DNA of 64,000 nucleotides, taken from Sporolactobacillus sp. CQH2019. Lineage in GTDB: Bacteria > Bacillota > Bacilli > Bacillales > Sporolactobacillaceae. Under the pieces are notes generated by a model. The model did no database searches and had not been told where the DNA came from. It was given only the letters and a program-made list of their open reading frames with translations. This document shows positions 1 to 8,799 of this stretch, piece by piece. Every line of letters begins with the position of its first letter. Within the stretch, counting starts at the first letter, position 1. The stretch covers positions 355,278 to 419,277 of the forward strand of contig NZ_JARAJZ010000002.1 of NCBI RefSeq assembly GCF_028765345.1. The letters are read 5' to 3'. Made by a program: the position numbers and the translations under genes.

Positions 1-864
1 ACGATCAAATAGGAACACATCGCAGTAGAAGTTTTCATAATACAGGAACTTTCCTTTTGAATGTGCCGATGGTTCTTCCATATTGACAAATTCATATTTC
101 ATTGGTGAGAGCACGCACCCCGGATGGCAAAGCAGCATATTGATTTGCCCTGCTGTTGGATCAGCTACAGCCCCGTTCGTGAAGTTGTAGAGCGTCTTCA
201 TACGACTCGATGGAACAACGATGATCGGCACGCCATCCAAAGCCTGCGGCGCACGGTTTAATTGCCCGTTATAAGTACCGGAATCGATAAAACGGGTAAT
301 ACGATCCGATCCTTTCATCAGCTTATGCACTGCCGGTGTGACATAAAGCACCCGGCCATCATCCGGATATTCGGAGTCGTCCATTTCCATCATGTACTGG
401 TCGAACAGATCAAGGACATTCGCCGTGGTTGGCGCGTTTGTCGTATCAATCGAAGCAGCGCCGTCCTTCGCAACTTTTTCTGAATACAGTTTAGAGATCA
501 TATACCGATCGAGTTCAGGCACTTTCTTTTCTCTGTTATATACCTGCTGAATGTTAGCGATCGATACAGCCACATTCGTTTCGTCGACATCCTGAGGGTC
601 AACCAGCGTTGAGAATTCCCGATAGTGCGTCAGTGTCTTAGATTCATAGCTGTTATCCACATTACGCGTGAATCCGGTGATTGTATCACGGTTTACATCG
701 GTTGCTCCGCCCGTATCAATATGCGGAATCTGCACGGTGTGTGCATTGAGGAACTTGACCATGCTGTTTGAAGCACTACCCCATAGTGCGCTGAACATCA
801 GCGGTTTGAAGAATGCTTGGAATAGTTGCTGATTGAATATTTCAGCATAATTTAATACTGCCAT
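1..864 (-). CDS. Phage major capsid protein, 3' end outside the window
   Basis: An open frame of 288 codons runs from an ATG at 864 to the window edge without a stop, so this is the N-terminal part of a longer protein. A good ribosome site (AAGGGAGTG) precedes the ATG. The translation (MAVLNYAEIF..., then residues rich in TGFTRNVDNS and YREFST motifs) has the look of the phage coat proteins that follow a scaffold gene in SPP1-like head modules. Order portal, minor capsid, scaffold, capsid supports the call. It would form the icosahedral head shell. The family name is inferred from context and general resemblance, not from a search. Confidence 0.8.
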   Translation of the reverse strand, partial: MAVLNYAEIFNQQLFQAFFKPLMFSALWGSASNSMVKFLNAHTVQIPHIDTGGATDVNRDTITGFTRNVDNSYESKTLTHYREFSTLVDPQDVDETNVAVSIANIQQVYNREKKVPELDRYMISKLYSEKVAKDGAASIDTTNAPTTANVLDLFDQYMMEMDDSEYPDDGRVLYVTPAVHKLMKGSDRITRFIDSGTYNGQLNRAPQALDGVPIIVVPSSRMKTLYNFTNGAVADPTAGQINMLLCHPGCVLSPMKYEFVNMEEPSAHSKGKFLYYENFYCDVFLFDR

Positions 865-879
865 GGATTAATCACTCCC

Positions 880-1506
880 TTATTTCTGCTTGTCTTCAGT
901 AATCATTCCAACCTTCTTGAATGCGTCAATGAACTTGTTAACTTCGGTCTGCTGCGTTTTTTGATTATAGTTCTGCTGGCCCCATTGCGGATGTCCGGGA
1001 CTGGCAGGCGGCGTCTGCTGGCCTTCTGATCCAAAAACAGGATACTTTTTCAGCACTTCATCAACGGCTTTGCCAATGTCCTTAGCACCGCTTACCATCT
1101 TGATTACGTCATCGACGGCATCGGGACGCACGCCTTTGGCGAGTGCCGCGATCTTCGCATCAGCAAGCGTCTTCGCTGCATTAGCCGCATCGAGTTGTTT
1201 CTGCAGTTCAGCCGCTTGATCTTGCAGCTTCTGCGATTCTGTTTTCTGGCTCTCCTGATATTCTTTAAAGGCCGTCAGGCTTTGCTTTGCGGCGTCTAAA
1301 TTATCAACGCCCAATTCCTTTAGAATAGATGCTTTGATATCGTCAGCGGAAGGCTGCGGATCCGGATTGTTGGATTGTGGATCTGAACCTCCTTTATTTG
1401 GATTAGATGGTTGTGGATCACCTCCTCCCTGTGGTGGTGTTGGCTGTGGATCTGCTGGATCACCTTCTGCGAAATACTGCAGGTTTAATCTGTATGGGAT
1501 GGACAT
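880..1506 (-). CDS. Phage scaffolding protein (DUF4355-like)
   Basis: 208 residues with AGGAGG seven bases before the ATG. The N-terminus (MSIPYRLNLQYFAEG) is typical of phage scaffold proteins of the DUF4355 type. It is followed by a low-complexity Pro/Gln/Asp/Gly stretch (about 15-55), a predicted coiled coil rich in Gln, Lys and Ala (about 60-130), and a polar C-terminus. Scaffolds guide assembly of the procapsid and are lost before DNA packaging. It lies immediately upstream of the capsid gene in the transcription direction, the usual position. Confidence 0.8.
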   Translation of the reverse strand: MSIPYRLNLQYFAEGDPADPQPTPPQGGGDPQPSNPNKGGSDPQSNNPDPQPSADDIKASILKELGVDNLDAAKQSLTAFKEYQESQKTESQKLQDQAAELQKQLDAANAAKTLADAKIAALAKGVRPDAVDDVIKMVSGAKDIGKAVDEVLKKYPVFGSEGQQTPPASPGHPQWGQQNYNQKTQQTEVNKFIDAFKKVGMITEDKQK

Positions 1507-1565
1507 ATGAATCCTCCTTTCAATTTGTAGGCATAATAAATAGACCTTTTAATGACTTGTCCAGG

Positions 1566-1934
1566 TCAAACTTTCTGACGATCTGTTTCTACGAATGCTT
1601 TAGCCAACGATTCAATTGCCTGCTCAATTGGCATATAGTTTTTTTCACTATCAAACGGCGCGAAATGAAGATGAAGCAGTTCATGAACCAGTGTTTCTTC
1701 CATGTCATGAGGAATGATGCAGTTCATATTCTGATAGTCACCATGATTTAAAATGCTGATTCGCGATGCCTTGGACTGCAAAAGATATGTGTTTTCTCCG
1801 CCGTGCGTTTGATCATCCATTGCTGATAATGGAACAATTTCTGCTTCGATATCCCAATCTCTCAGCCTTAAACGCTCCTGCCAATATTTTAAGCGCTCTT
1901 GTAATTGCTTATCTGTCAATATCACTTCTGGCAT
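1566..1934 (-). CDS. Small phage head-module protein with HExxH metal-binding motif
   Basis: 122 residues. The C-terminal half contains HELLH at residues 84-88 in a helix (ETLVHELLHLHF), the classical zinc-metallopeptidase signature, with downstream Glu residues that could act as third ligand. The first 30 residues are charged and helical. It sits between the minor capsid and scaffold genes. A head-maturation protease is one possibility, but no substrate or family is recognised; it could also be a non-catalytic zinc protein. Confidence 0.6.
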   Translation of the reverse strand: MPEVILTDKQLQERLKYWQERLRLRDWDIEAEIVPLSAMDDQTHGGENTYLLQSKASRISILNHGDYQNMNCIIPHDMEETLVHELLHLHFAPFDSEKNYMPIEQAIESLAKAFVETDRQKV

Positions 1935-1943
1935 ATCATCGCC

Positions 1944-3050
1944 TCAGTTTTGTATTTGCTCACGATCATACCGCCGTGTCCGGTTCGTTGTTCTGATGAA
2001 GTCACGCATATTCTGCTGCCGTGTCCGAATCTTTTGATTTGCTTTTTTAATGGCTTCCTCATTGCCCAGTGATTCCATCATTGACTTTTCTGTTTTGGCC
2101 TTTCGGATCTGGCGCTCTAAATATCGCTGCTTCTGCGACTGTTCATAGATAGCGTTGGCTTCACCAAGCGGAACCGGTTCATATCGTTTGACCGAAACAT
2201 TCGGGATATACGGATAACTGGTGTGGTGACAATTGCATCCGAATAGGCCGGCCGGTTGTCCATATGTCGTACTGCTGAGTGGTGGGTACCGTTTATCCCG
2301 TCCGTTCTTGCTATATATGTGCCCTTGATAGGGCGCACACCCGGGCCGTGGTCCTGCGACGGTCGTAACTTCGATCAGGTCCAATCCGTAACTATCCATC
2401 CGGTCCCACTGCGTCTGATTGGCGACGTTATTACTGACCGTACGCGTCACCAGTGGAACATATCCTTCGATCGACCATTGCCGGCCGGCTGAATCTATGA
2501 GCGCCGGAACGCCTTTCTGTGCCCATTTAGAAGATGCATCAGCTAATGCCTGATGATGCGATTTAAACCCGCTGAGCACGGCTGCTGTGGCCTGTGTGAG
2601 GATGTCCCGATAGACCTGACCACTGTTGGCAAGAATGGTTGAGTTAATCAGGTTCAGGTTATCCTTTGCCTGCTTTTGAAACATCCGGAGCGTATTAAAA
2701 ACGGCCGTATCCTGTTTAAGCGGAACGGCCTTTTCAATCTTTCCTGTGTCGGCTACTTTCTGCAGCCATTTATCCATCGGATCAACACTCTGCTGCATGC
2801 TGCTCTGCACTAATGTGCTGATCTCTTTTTCGGACTTGCCGGACATGTTGGCAATCAGTTTGATGACATCCTTGTTCAGATCATTAAGCTGTGCCAGCTT
2901 GTCGAACTGCCATTTGAGGGCGTTATCCTTTGTGATGTCCTTATCTGTTTTCAGACGTTCGGCAATGGCCGTCAGAATGTCGTTTTCCAATTGCGAGTAG
3001 ACATTAATGACTGGCTGAGATAGTTGATTCAATTGGAACGGAGTGAGCAT
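1944..3050 (-). CDS. Phage minor capsid / head morphogenesis protein (SPP1 gp7-like)
   Basis: 368 residues. The helical N-terminal two thirds is followed by a C-terminal domain with VTRTVSNNV, the cysteine-containing CAPYQGHIYS, and GLFGCNCHHTSYPYIPN, which resembles the minor capsid proteins that follow the portal in SPP1-like phages. These proteins bind the portal and are carried inside the head in few copies. It starts four bases after the portal stop, so the two are probably translationally coupled. Confidence 0.75.
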   Translation of the reverse strand: MLTPFQLNQLSQPVINVYSQLENDILTAIAERLKTDKDITKDNALKWQFDKLAQLNDLNKDVIKLIANMSGKSEKEISTLVQSSMQQSVDPMDKWLQKVADTGKIEKAVPLKQDTAVFNTLRMFQKQAKDNLNLINSTILANSGQVYRDILTQATAAVLSGFKSHHQALADASSKWAQKGVPALIDSAGRQWSIEGYVPLVTRTVSNNVANQTQWDRMDSYGLDLIEVTTVAGPRPGCAPYQGHIYSKNGRDKRYPPLSSTTYGQPAGLFGCNCHHTSYPYIPNVSVKRYEPVPLGEANAIYEQSQKQRYLERQIRKAKTEKSMMESLGNEEAIKKANQKIRTRQQNMRDFIRTTNRTRRYDREQIQN

Positions 3051-3054
3051 CTAA

Positions 3055-4671
3055 TCACGCCCTCGCTTGATAATCTGCGTTCTTGACGCCCTGCTCGGCA
3101 CCTGTGACCAGTCCGTTCATTAATTGATCATTAACCTGAGCGCCTTCCGCTTTCAACATGTCCATCCACTGCTTCGCCTGATCCTCCGTAATGTCGAAGA
3201 TCCGCTGGATGGCAAGCTGTTTAGGAATCATGCCGGCGGCATTCATCGTCACATAAAAGTTCGCGTTCTGGACACGGTCATCGGCGATACTATCATCGAA
3301 GTCAACCGTTACTTCATAGTTATCAGCGCCCGGGTTTGTGAACATGCCGTACAGATCGGCGAGTTGTGCGATGACATCGACCAATTCTTTGATACCGTGC
3401 TCGATCAACGTCTCATGGCTGTTCTTCGTGCGGAAGGTATCCGAATTCTCGCTGATTACCTCAGTCGCTGTTCTGACGGCCTGACCATCGAAGGTAAATG
3501 TCCCGCTGCTGAATCCCATCTGCATAGCGAGCATGTCCAGCAGTGACTTGATCGCGGCCACATGGTCCGTCACCCGAAGCGCAACGGCCATATCCTTAAT
3601 CTGCTCGGTGTCCATCTCGCCCGCCTGCATCGCCTGGTAAACCTCGTCGTTTGTGTCAAAGTAGCGATGGACCGAGCCATCTTTATTATCGTAGACCGCA
3701 CGTATGGCGGACGCAGGAACAATGATCCGGCGCTTTCCCAGTGCAAACTCACGCTGGAAACTGTCAAAAGCGATGTCCAGCGATTTCAGCGTATCCAGTG
3801 AGTTAGAAAATAGGCTAATCCCCAATGGCGACAATGTTTCAAAGTTGTTCGCGATGTTCGGCTTAAAATAGACAAACAGCGGATGGGTTAGCCCATTGAC
3901 AATGATGTCCTTATCCATATTCCCATATTGCGGAAGCGTGTTTAATGACACCTTGACGCCCAGATCGTCCGGGCTGTCGCTGACGTACAATTCATTGATG
4001 ATGTGGTAGGTGTCCGTATTGTCCCACGTGTGCCATTCGAGATGAGTATAATATTTCTTGCCTTGTCGCGTTTCATCTAGAAATACGCCAGCCCGGATAT
4101 TGTCATTCGTCGATTGTAGCGGAAGGAAGTTCTGTGCCGTCACCCATGTGATCTTAATCTTGCCGTTTTCGACATAGGGTTTAGCAACCAGGCCGCCAAG
4201 TGCGAACATGTATTCAATCCAGCGCTGGAACTGTTTATAGAATTCATTGTCGCTGAGCACTCCGAATATATTGTCGCTGAATGTGTCAATGTCCGTGCTA
4301 TTTGACGAATCATTGCCCGTGTTGCTGTCCGTCATGTTTGCCCCGGCGCTCTTGACCGCGCCGATATTGATCTTGCATTTCTCATTGAAGACGAGGCTTG
4401 CCATTTTCTCACAGGCAATCTTCGGCATCATGAGGGTTGCCCGATGGCGATGATGCTTTTCGCCGGTGACATCGACGAATTCGGCATCATGGAACGGTAC
4501 ACTGTCGACGTTCCCTAAATAGCCGCGATACAATGCGCGCCAGATGAGCACACGGTTGTACATCCACTGACTTTCGATGACGGCGGCGAATTCTGTCACA
4601 CTATTGATTGATTGAATCAGTCCCATTTTTGCTAACCACCCCTTTACTGCCGAAAAGATCTTTGAGAACAT
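3055..4671 (-). CDS. Phage portal protein (SPP1 gp6 family)
   Basis: 538 residues, a normal length for the SPP1-type portal. The N-terminus (IESQWMYNRVLIWRALYRGY), the motif RATLMMPKIACEKMASLVF and the central GFSSGTFTFDGQ are the conserved look of this family. Twelve copies would form the ring at one head vertex through which DNA is packaged and to which the tail joins. It lies directly downstream of the large terminase gene (11-base gap). No damage is visible in this gene. Confidence 0.9.
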   Translation of the reverse strand: MFSKIFSAVKGWLAKMGLIQSINSVTEFAAVIESQWMYNRVLIWRALYRGYLGNVDSVPFHDAEFVDVTGEKHHRHRATLMMPKIACEKMASLVFNEKCKINIGAVKSAGANMTDSNTGNDSSNSTDIDTFSDNIFGVLSDNEFYKQFQRWIEYMFALGGLVAKPYVENGKIKITWVTAQNFLPLQSTNDNIRAGVFLDETRQGKKYYTHLEWHTWDNTDTYHIINELYVSDSPDDLGVKVSLNTLPQYGNMDKDIIVNGLTHPLFVYFKPNIANNFETLSPLGISLFSNSLDTLKSLDIAFDSFQREFALGKRRIIVPASAIRAVYDNKDGSVHRYFDTNDEVYQAMQAGEMDTEQIKDMAVALRVTDHVAAIKSLLDMLAMQMGFSSGTFTFDGQAVRTATEVISENSDTFRTKNSHETLIEHGIKELVDVIAQLADLYGMFTNPGADNYEVTVDFDDSIADDRVQNANFYVTMNAAGMIPKQLAIQRIFDITEDQAKQWMDMLKAEGAQVNDQLMNGLVTGAEQGVKNADYQARA

Positions 4672-4682
4672 CGCATCACCTC

Positions 4683-5978
4683 CTACACACCGACATAGTG
4701 ACGATAGAAATAATTAACAGAATAGCGTGCCTCGTCCATGGCGTGGTTGTTGGCATCTACTGGCTTGCCATTGTCATCACGAACATACAGGCCAATCTCC
4801 TTGATAAAGTGGTAATGATCATATTTACCATTCGGAGGATTGACCAATAAAAAACGCCGCTCTGCAATGAGCGACTGCATCCGTTCTATTCCGACTTCAA
4901 TGCCTTTTGTCGATCCTTTGATGTCCTTGCTATTATTATTGGCTTTCTCGGCATCAATGCCAACGAGCCGCAATTCCTCCCGCAAGGACCGTGCTGCCGG
5001 GTCAATCAGTACGTGATTGTAGTAGAGATTGAATGTCTTCCGGCACCAGTCTATGAACACCTTTAACTCACGGGCATATTCAGACATTGCTTTAACCTGG
5101 CCGGTTTCATTGCCTGAATGATAATAGTTTGCCACACGGTTCAGATAGGTTTTAAAACCTTGCCCATCAGGTACTTGCGTAACAATGTTGCACGACAACG
5201 TCGTTGCATCACCCTGCCCAGCGTCACCCGCAAAGAACATTTCGATCGGTTCGCCAACGATGGCATCCTTGATATTCTCGTGCATATCGAACATCGCGTA
5301 AATGACGCCTTCAGGCAATACACGCTCACCTAGCCAGTCACGATGATAGAGATATGGATTTTTAATCAGCGTATCATGCAGTTCTTTCTTACGTTCCGGT
5401 GTCAGGATCGGGTTATCGTTAATATCCCAATGCGTCCAGCGCGTGTCCTGCACGTCGAATACATCGGATATAACCGGATCGTTTGGCGCCGGCGGGTTGA
5501 GATCAGCCAGATGGTAGCGCATCTTTGCGGCAAAAGTTCGCCTGAAGCACTCTTGAATCATGTCCATATGCAGCAGATTAATCTCGCAGAATACAACGGA
5601 CCCGAGCGACATACCAGTAATAGCACCCCGACTGTTTGCCTTGGCACCGCCTTTGTAATAGACTCGCTTGTCTCCGGATGGCATACGCACAAGTAAGTGA
5701 TCGCCATGCTCATCATGACGGATCTCAGACAGTCCGCTGAAGATGTGCATCAGGCCGGTACCGTCACCATCAATAAACAGACGGAATGCCTGCTCTTGAT
5801 TGTATGCCACGACCAAATGATTGCTATCTGGTGTCATCGTCAAGAACTCAGCATAGCGAAAATGGCCGGCTGTTGTCTTGCCCGATCGGGGCTACGGAGT
5901 CCCTTCGTTTACCTCTAAGGTATGATTGAAAGGCGCTCTGATTATCTTCAGTTGCTTTTCCGAAAATTGAAGGGACAT
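4683..5978 (-). pseudogene. Terminase large subunit, interrupted by an in-frame amber codon in Walker A
   Basis: The reading frame begins with an ATG at 5978, abutting the small-terminase stop, and runs to 4683. Codon 29 is TAG (5892-5894). The flanking residues read EVNEGTP, stop, PRSGKTT. Removing six bases (TAGCCC or an equivalent register) restores GTPRSGKT, a textbook P-loop, so the stop comes from a 6-bp in-frame insertion. The rest of the frame is open (386 codons from a TTG at 5843) and retains a helicase/ATPase region and the nuclease part with FAGDAGQGD and LIDPAARS. Restart at the internal TTG would give a protein lacking Walker A. Packaging ATPase activity should be lost unless the amber codon is suppressed. 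Confidence 0.85.
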
Positions 5979-6566
5979 TTAACCACCACCTTTGCCGGAT
6001 CCATCACCACCATGTAACGCATCAACCAGTGCATCAAGTAATGATGTATCGGCTTTAACACCTTTTATCAGGCCAGTGCGTGCCTTTGTGAGTTCCGTAT
6101 TTGCCTTCATTTGCTCGATACGCTGATTGGTTAACTCAGATGTATTTCCAGCATTAAAAATCCGCAGAAGTAATTCTGCGGCCTTTGTGACATCACTATT
6201 TTTTGTTTTTACTTCAGCCGAATCAATGACATCCTCATATGCAAATTTATCATAGGTCGTTCCGTCTTTCGCCGTCATCTTAATTTTTGTCGGCTTTCTG
6301 ACTAACGAAGTAACTATTTCCGGCTCCTCACGGCGAACAAGCCGTGTCAAAATCTGAAGAATTTCTTTTTGCTTGGCAATTGACTGTTCATCAAGCAGTT
6401 TAAGACGATCATCAATGTATTTCTTAATGTCAGGTTTTGTCAGGTTCTCGGCTCCGATTGATCGTGCCGTTCTCTTACTGTACCCCGCGTCAATCGCTGA
6501 CTGCGTCGCATTTCCAGTCTCGATGAACTTATCTGCAAATCGCTTCTGTTTTTCAGTCAGGTTCAT
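5979..6566 (-). CDS. Phage terminase small subunit
   Basis: 195 residues. The N-terminus (LTEKQKRFADKFIETGNATQSAIDAGYSKR, residues 3-32) is the standard helix-turn-helix of the terminase small subunit family, which recognises the packaging site and stimulates the large subunit. A coiled C-terminal region follows (about 130-170), and the protein ends in a Gly-rich tail. A ribosome site (AAAGGAG) lies upstream. The large-subunit frame follows with no gap. Confidence 0.9.
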   Translation of the reverse strand: MNLTEKQKRFADKFIETGNATQSAIDAGYSKRTARSIGAENLTKPDIKKYIDDRLKLLDEQSIAKQKEILQILTRLVRREEPEIVTSLVRKPTKIKMTAKDGTTYDKFAYEDVIDSAEVKTKNSDVTKAAELLLRIFNAGNTSELTNQRIEQMKANTELTKARTGLIKGVKADTSLLDALVDALHGGDGSGKGGG

Positions 6567-6597
6567 TTACATCATTCCCAGCTCCTTTTATAGCAGT

Positions 6598-6622
6598 AAA
6601 AAAAGCACCCCGAATGGGATGC
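6598..6622 (-). terminator. Rho-independent terminator before the packaging genes
   Basis: A 7-bp stem (GCATCCC / GGGGTGC, one G-U pair) with a 4-base loop is followed by seven T on the minus strand. It separates the small gene 6630-6812 from the terminase genes, so the late head operon needs its own promoter or antitermination. Confidence 0.8.
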
Positions 6623-6629
6623 GATATTA

Positions 6630-6812
6630 TCAGTTATTATTTATACCGTTTTTTCTATTGCGTCTTTCCATGGCATCATGGATCGCTAACATTTGTTTAG
6701 GCGTCCATTCACCATTTGGACCATCACCAGGTTTATGATCTAACCAATCCTTTAGCATCTTATCTTGAAGAGGCGCAATATTTTTCAAAAAATCGTCTTT
6801 ATCCATGCTCAT
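6630..6812 (-). CDS. Small hypothetical phage protein
   Basis: 60 residues when started at the ATG at 6812, which has GAGGAG six bases upstream (MSMDKDDFLKN...). It is charged and helical, with a GPNGEWTPKQMLAIHDAMERR segment. I recognise no family. It stands alone between two terminators (6598-6622 and 6837-6855). Confidence 0.65.
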   Translation of the reverse strand: MSMDKDDFLKNIAPLQDKMLKDWLDHKPGDGPNGEWTPKQMLAIHDAMERRNRKNGINNN

Positions 6813-6836
6813 TTCATCTCCTCGATGATATATCAG

Positions 6837-6855
6837 ATAAAAGCCCCAACGGGGC
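6837..6855 (-). terminator. Short GC-rich terminator
   Basis: Stem GCCCC / GGGGC with a 3-base loop, followed by TTTTAT on the minus strand. It lies 100 bases downstream of the regulator gene that ends at 6955. Confidence 0.6.
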
Positions 6856-6954
6856 GTCATCGTCTTCTACTCTGGCTGGGGGCTGTTTCCTATCCGGCCC
6901 ACCGTCCACGTTATCATCATATCACAGATTTACAAGGAAAAAGTCACATGAAAG

Positions 6955-7440
6955 TCACATGTTTTTATCCCTTCGATGCTTAATTCTGAATTGTCTCATG
7001 TATGATTTCTGGCTTTTAATTTTGCTACTGATATTTCTAATATATCCTATGCTGTAACCCAATTTATCAGCGATTTCAACCAATGACCATCCTTGCACTC
7101 TATAATAGGCTACGAGGTAATCTACACTTTCAAAACTGCTGATCTTCTTCTCCATCTCCGTTTTGACATATTCCTTATCGGCCATGATCTTTTTCAACGG
7201 CTGCAATTTATTGTCGATTATGCAGATATGCTCATAGGCCCGATCGAAAGGCATCAACGTAAAATTATGGCTCACCTTTTCTTCGTCATAATTGGCCGCA
7301 CCGATCATGCCACGATGCTGTGTGCACATCTTCACATAATATTTACGCTCATTCTCAAGCTGGCGAATCCGCATATATAAGACGTCTATTTCCTTGCACA
7401 AGTCCTGATAAACCGTGATTGGCAATAGGTCGGCAACCAT
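6955..7440 (-). CDS. Phage regulator with C-terminal sigma-like helix-turn-helix
   Basis: 161 residues from the ATG at 7440 (AAAGGGG upstream). The N-terminal two thirds is coiled. The C-terminus (YRVQGWSLVEIADKLGYSIGYIRNISSKIK, about residues 110-140) is a region-4-like helix-turn-helix, as in RinA/ArpU-type late-gene activators. Its place at the end of the early region and just before the terminase genes fits a late transcription switch. The role is inferred from position and the HTH only. Confidence 0.65.
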   Translation of the reverse strand: MVADLLPITVYQDLCKEIDVLYMRIRQLENERKYYVKMCTQHRGMIGAANYDEEKVSHNFTLMPFDRAYEHICIIDNKLQPLKKIMADKEYVKTEMEKKISSFESVDYLVAYYRVQGWSLVEIADKLGYSIGYIRNISSKIKSQKSYMRQFRIKHRRDKNM

Positions 7441-7441
7441 G

Positions 7442-7579
7442 TTATCGCCCCTTTCTGCGCAGTGCGTGATTGTGGCGTTCATAAATGTCTTGATGGATGC
7501 CCATCAGCACTTCGATATCTCTATGCGTCAGCTCGGGCTTCCGCTTATTTCGCTTTCTCTTTTTCTTTTTCGGTTCCAT
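7442..7579 (-). CDS. Small basic phage protein
   Basis: 45 residues from the ATG at 7579, with GGAGG upstream. It begins with a very basic run (MEPKKKKRKRNKRK) followed by a helical segment. It ends one base before the start of the HTH regulator, so the two are probably co-translated. The function is unknown; the basic tail suggests nucleic acid contact. Confidence 0.6.
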   Translation of the reverse strand: MEPKKKKRKRNKRKPELTHRDIEVLMGIHQDIYERHNHALRRKGR

Positions 7580-7592
7580 GATGACCACCTCC

Positions 7593-7643
7593 GGAAAAAT
7601 AAAGAGGACACCGCTGGCGCTCAATGCGTCAAACAGTGTCCTC
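7593..7643 (-). terminator. Rho-independent terminator at the end of the early operon
   Basis: An 8-bp stem GAGGACAC / GTGTCCTC (7604-7643) encloses a long loop with additional pairing and is followed by TTTATTTTT on the minus strand. It lies just after the XtrA-like gene and marks the end of early transcription. Confidence 0.8.
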
Positions 7644-7671
7644 AGGCTTTCCTATCTTGGACATTCACTAT

Positions 7672-7875
7672 TTAAAATAATTCTCCTTCATCATATTTAA
7701 TTTTAGCAACTTTCCCTTTTGCCGTCTCTATGATGGTCTGCCCGTGCTCGACTGCTTGAGTCACTTTTGCTTTGCCTTGCACACCATCGAGAATCACAAT
7801 CAGGACCTTACCCCGTTCCATTTTCTGAGTAACCGAAAGATCATCTATATTCAGTTCCATCTCTTTTAATCGCAT
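7672..7875 (-). CDS. XtrA-like small phage protein
   Basis: 67 residues from the ATG at 7875 (GGAGGG upstream). The pattern MRLKEMELN...KVLIVILDG...HGQTIIETAKGKVAKIKYDEGE resembles XtrA of the B. subtilis PBSX element, which occurs at the same place near the end of phage early operons. No biochemical function is known to me. The Shine-Dalgarno lies within a small potential hairpin (CGGA / TCCG) just before the start codon. Confidence 0.55.
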   Translation of the reverse strand: MRLKEMELNIDDLSVTQKMERGKVLIVILDGVQGKAKVTQAVEHGQTIIETAKGKVAKIKYDEGELF

Positions 7876-7915
7876 CGGAATCCCTCCGTATGGTAAAATG
7901 ATCATATCGGTACAT

Positions 7916-7938
7916 CTCGGAGGGATCCGAGTTTTTTT
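7916..7938 (+). terminator. Terminator-like hairpin on the strand opposite to all nearby genes
   Basis: A perfect 6-bp stem CTCGGA / TCCGAG with a 4-base loop is followed by seven T, but on the plus strand. All phage genes around it are on the minus strand. It could stop antisense transcripts; it is not usable as a minus-strand terminator because no T run follows there. Confidence 0.5.
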
Positions 7939-7940
7939 AT

Positions 7941-8207
7941 TTAATCAATAATATTTACGCCTTGTTCTTCATATATTTTTATGGCTTCGTCCGGAGCAAA
8001 TTTGGGAGAGCTCCAAGACATTTGTTTAACAAAATCATCAAATTGGTCTGCAAAATAAAAGAACCCTAATGAATCTACAGGAAAAATTGGAATACCAGGA
8101 TTTTTATGCGTCGGACATTTTTCATTCGGACAGATATGGTCTTTCCAATTGTCTTGCCAAAAGAACAGCCCACATCCAGCGCAAAAGAATTCGCGGCTCG
8201 GTTCCAT
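7941..8207 (-). CDS. Phage protein with an N-terminal zinc-binding cluster
   Basis: 88 residues; AAAGGAG precedes the ATG. Residues 9-31 contain CAGC followed by HICPNEKC and CPTH, a likely zinc knuckle. The rest is acidic with aromatic residues. I recognise no family. Confidence 0.6.
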   Translation of the reverse strand: MEPSREFFCAGCGLFFWQDNWKDHICPNEKCPTHKNPGIPIFPVDSLGFFYFADQFDDFVKQMSWSSPKFAPDEAIKIYEEQGVNIID

Positions 8208-8245
8208 TTGCTATCGTCTCCTTTCCGATCCGAGTATTATTGAAC

Positions 8246-8674
8246 TCAGGACAATATCTTGTCAGCAATAATCTTATATCTACCGTTTGTTCTTCTGAGG
8301 CACAGATCATAAGTTTTCTTTTCAAGTAATGCATTACCAAGAATTTCATGGTCGTTAAACACGAAGCAGCCGATTCCATATAGTGGCGCCATCTGATCAA
8401 TCATTGGTTCCATTTCCAAATAATTTTCCGCGATCAGCTCAAATGATCGCTTTTTGAGACTTTCAAAATCGTCATCTCGGGATATTACCCTTCCAGTCGA
8501 AACTTCGAAGGACACATATCCATTTTTCTTGTCATTTTCTCTGATGCATACAATCGCTTTTTTATATCTCCCGACATATTCGGCCTCAACCCGCACCGGC
8601 TTCGATCTGTCAATAAATTCAATGCTTGAATCTTTGATTCTTATGAATACTTTGACTCTGTTCATTTTTTCCAT
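8246..8674 (-). CDS. Hypothetical phage protein
   Basis: 142 residues when started at the ATG at 8674, which has GGAGGG ten bases upstream. Mixed alpha/beta composition with no recognisable motif. Its start overlaps the 3' end of the small gene 8662-8799 by 13 bases, consistent with translational coupling. Confidence 0.6.
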   Translation of the reverse strand: MEKMNRVKVFIRIKDSSIEFIDRSKPVRVEAEYVGRYKKAIVCIRENDKKNGYVSFEVSTGRVISRDDDFESLKKRSFELIAENYLEMEPMIDQMAPLYGIGCFVFNDHEILGNALLEKKTYDLCLRRTNGRYKIIADKILS

Positions 8675-8799
8675 GTCTTTATTTCCCTCCATCCGTCCCT
8701 GATTCTTGCCTTGAGATCGTGCCTCTGCAGCGGTTCATAGCGCCACACCGGCCACTTATCTTCATATCGCTTCAGTAGTACCCACCGGCGGCGCGTCAT
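8662..8799 (-). CDS. Small basic phage protein, 45 residues
   Basis: The frame ATG (8799) to TGA (8662) gives MTRRRWVLLKRYEDKWP..., rich in Arg and Trp. The ATG overlaps the rusA stop as ATGA, and the frame ends inside the start of the next gene. Overlap at both ends is typical of genuine phage early genes. The function is unknown. Confidence 0.5.
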   Translation of the reverse strand: MTRRRWVLLKRYEDKWPVWRYEPLQRHDLKARIRDGWREIKTWKK

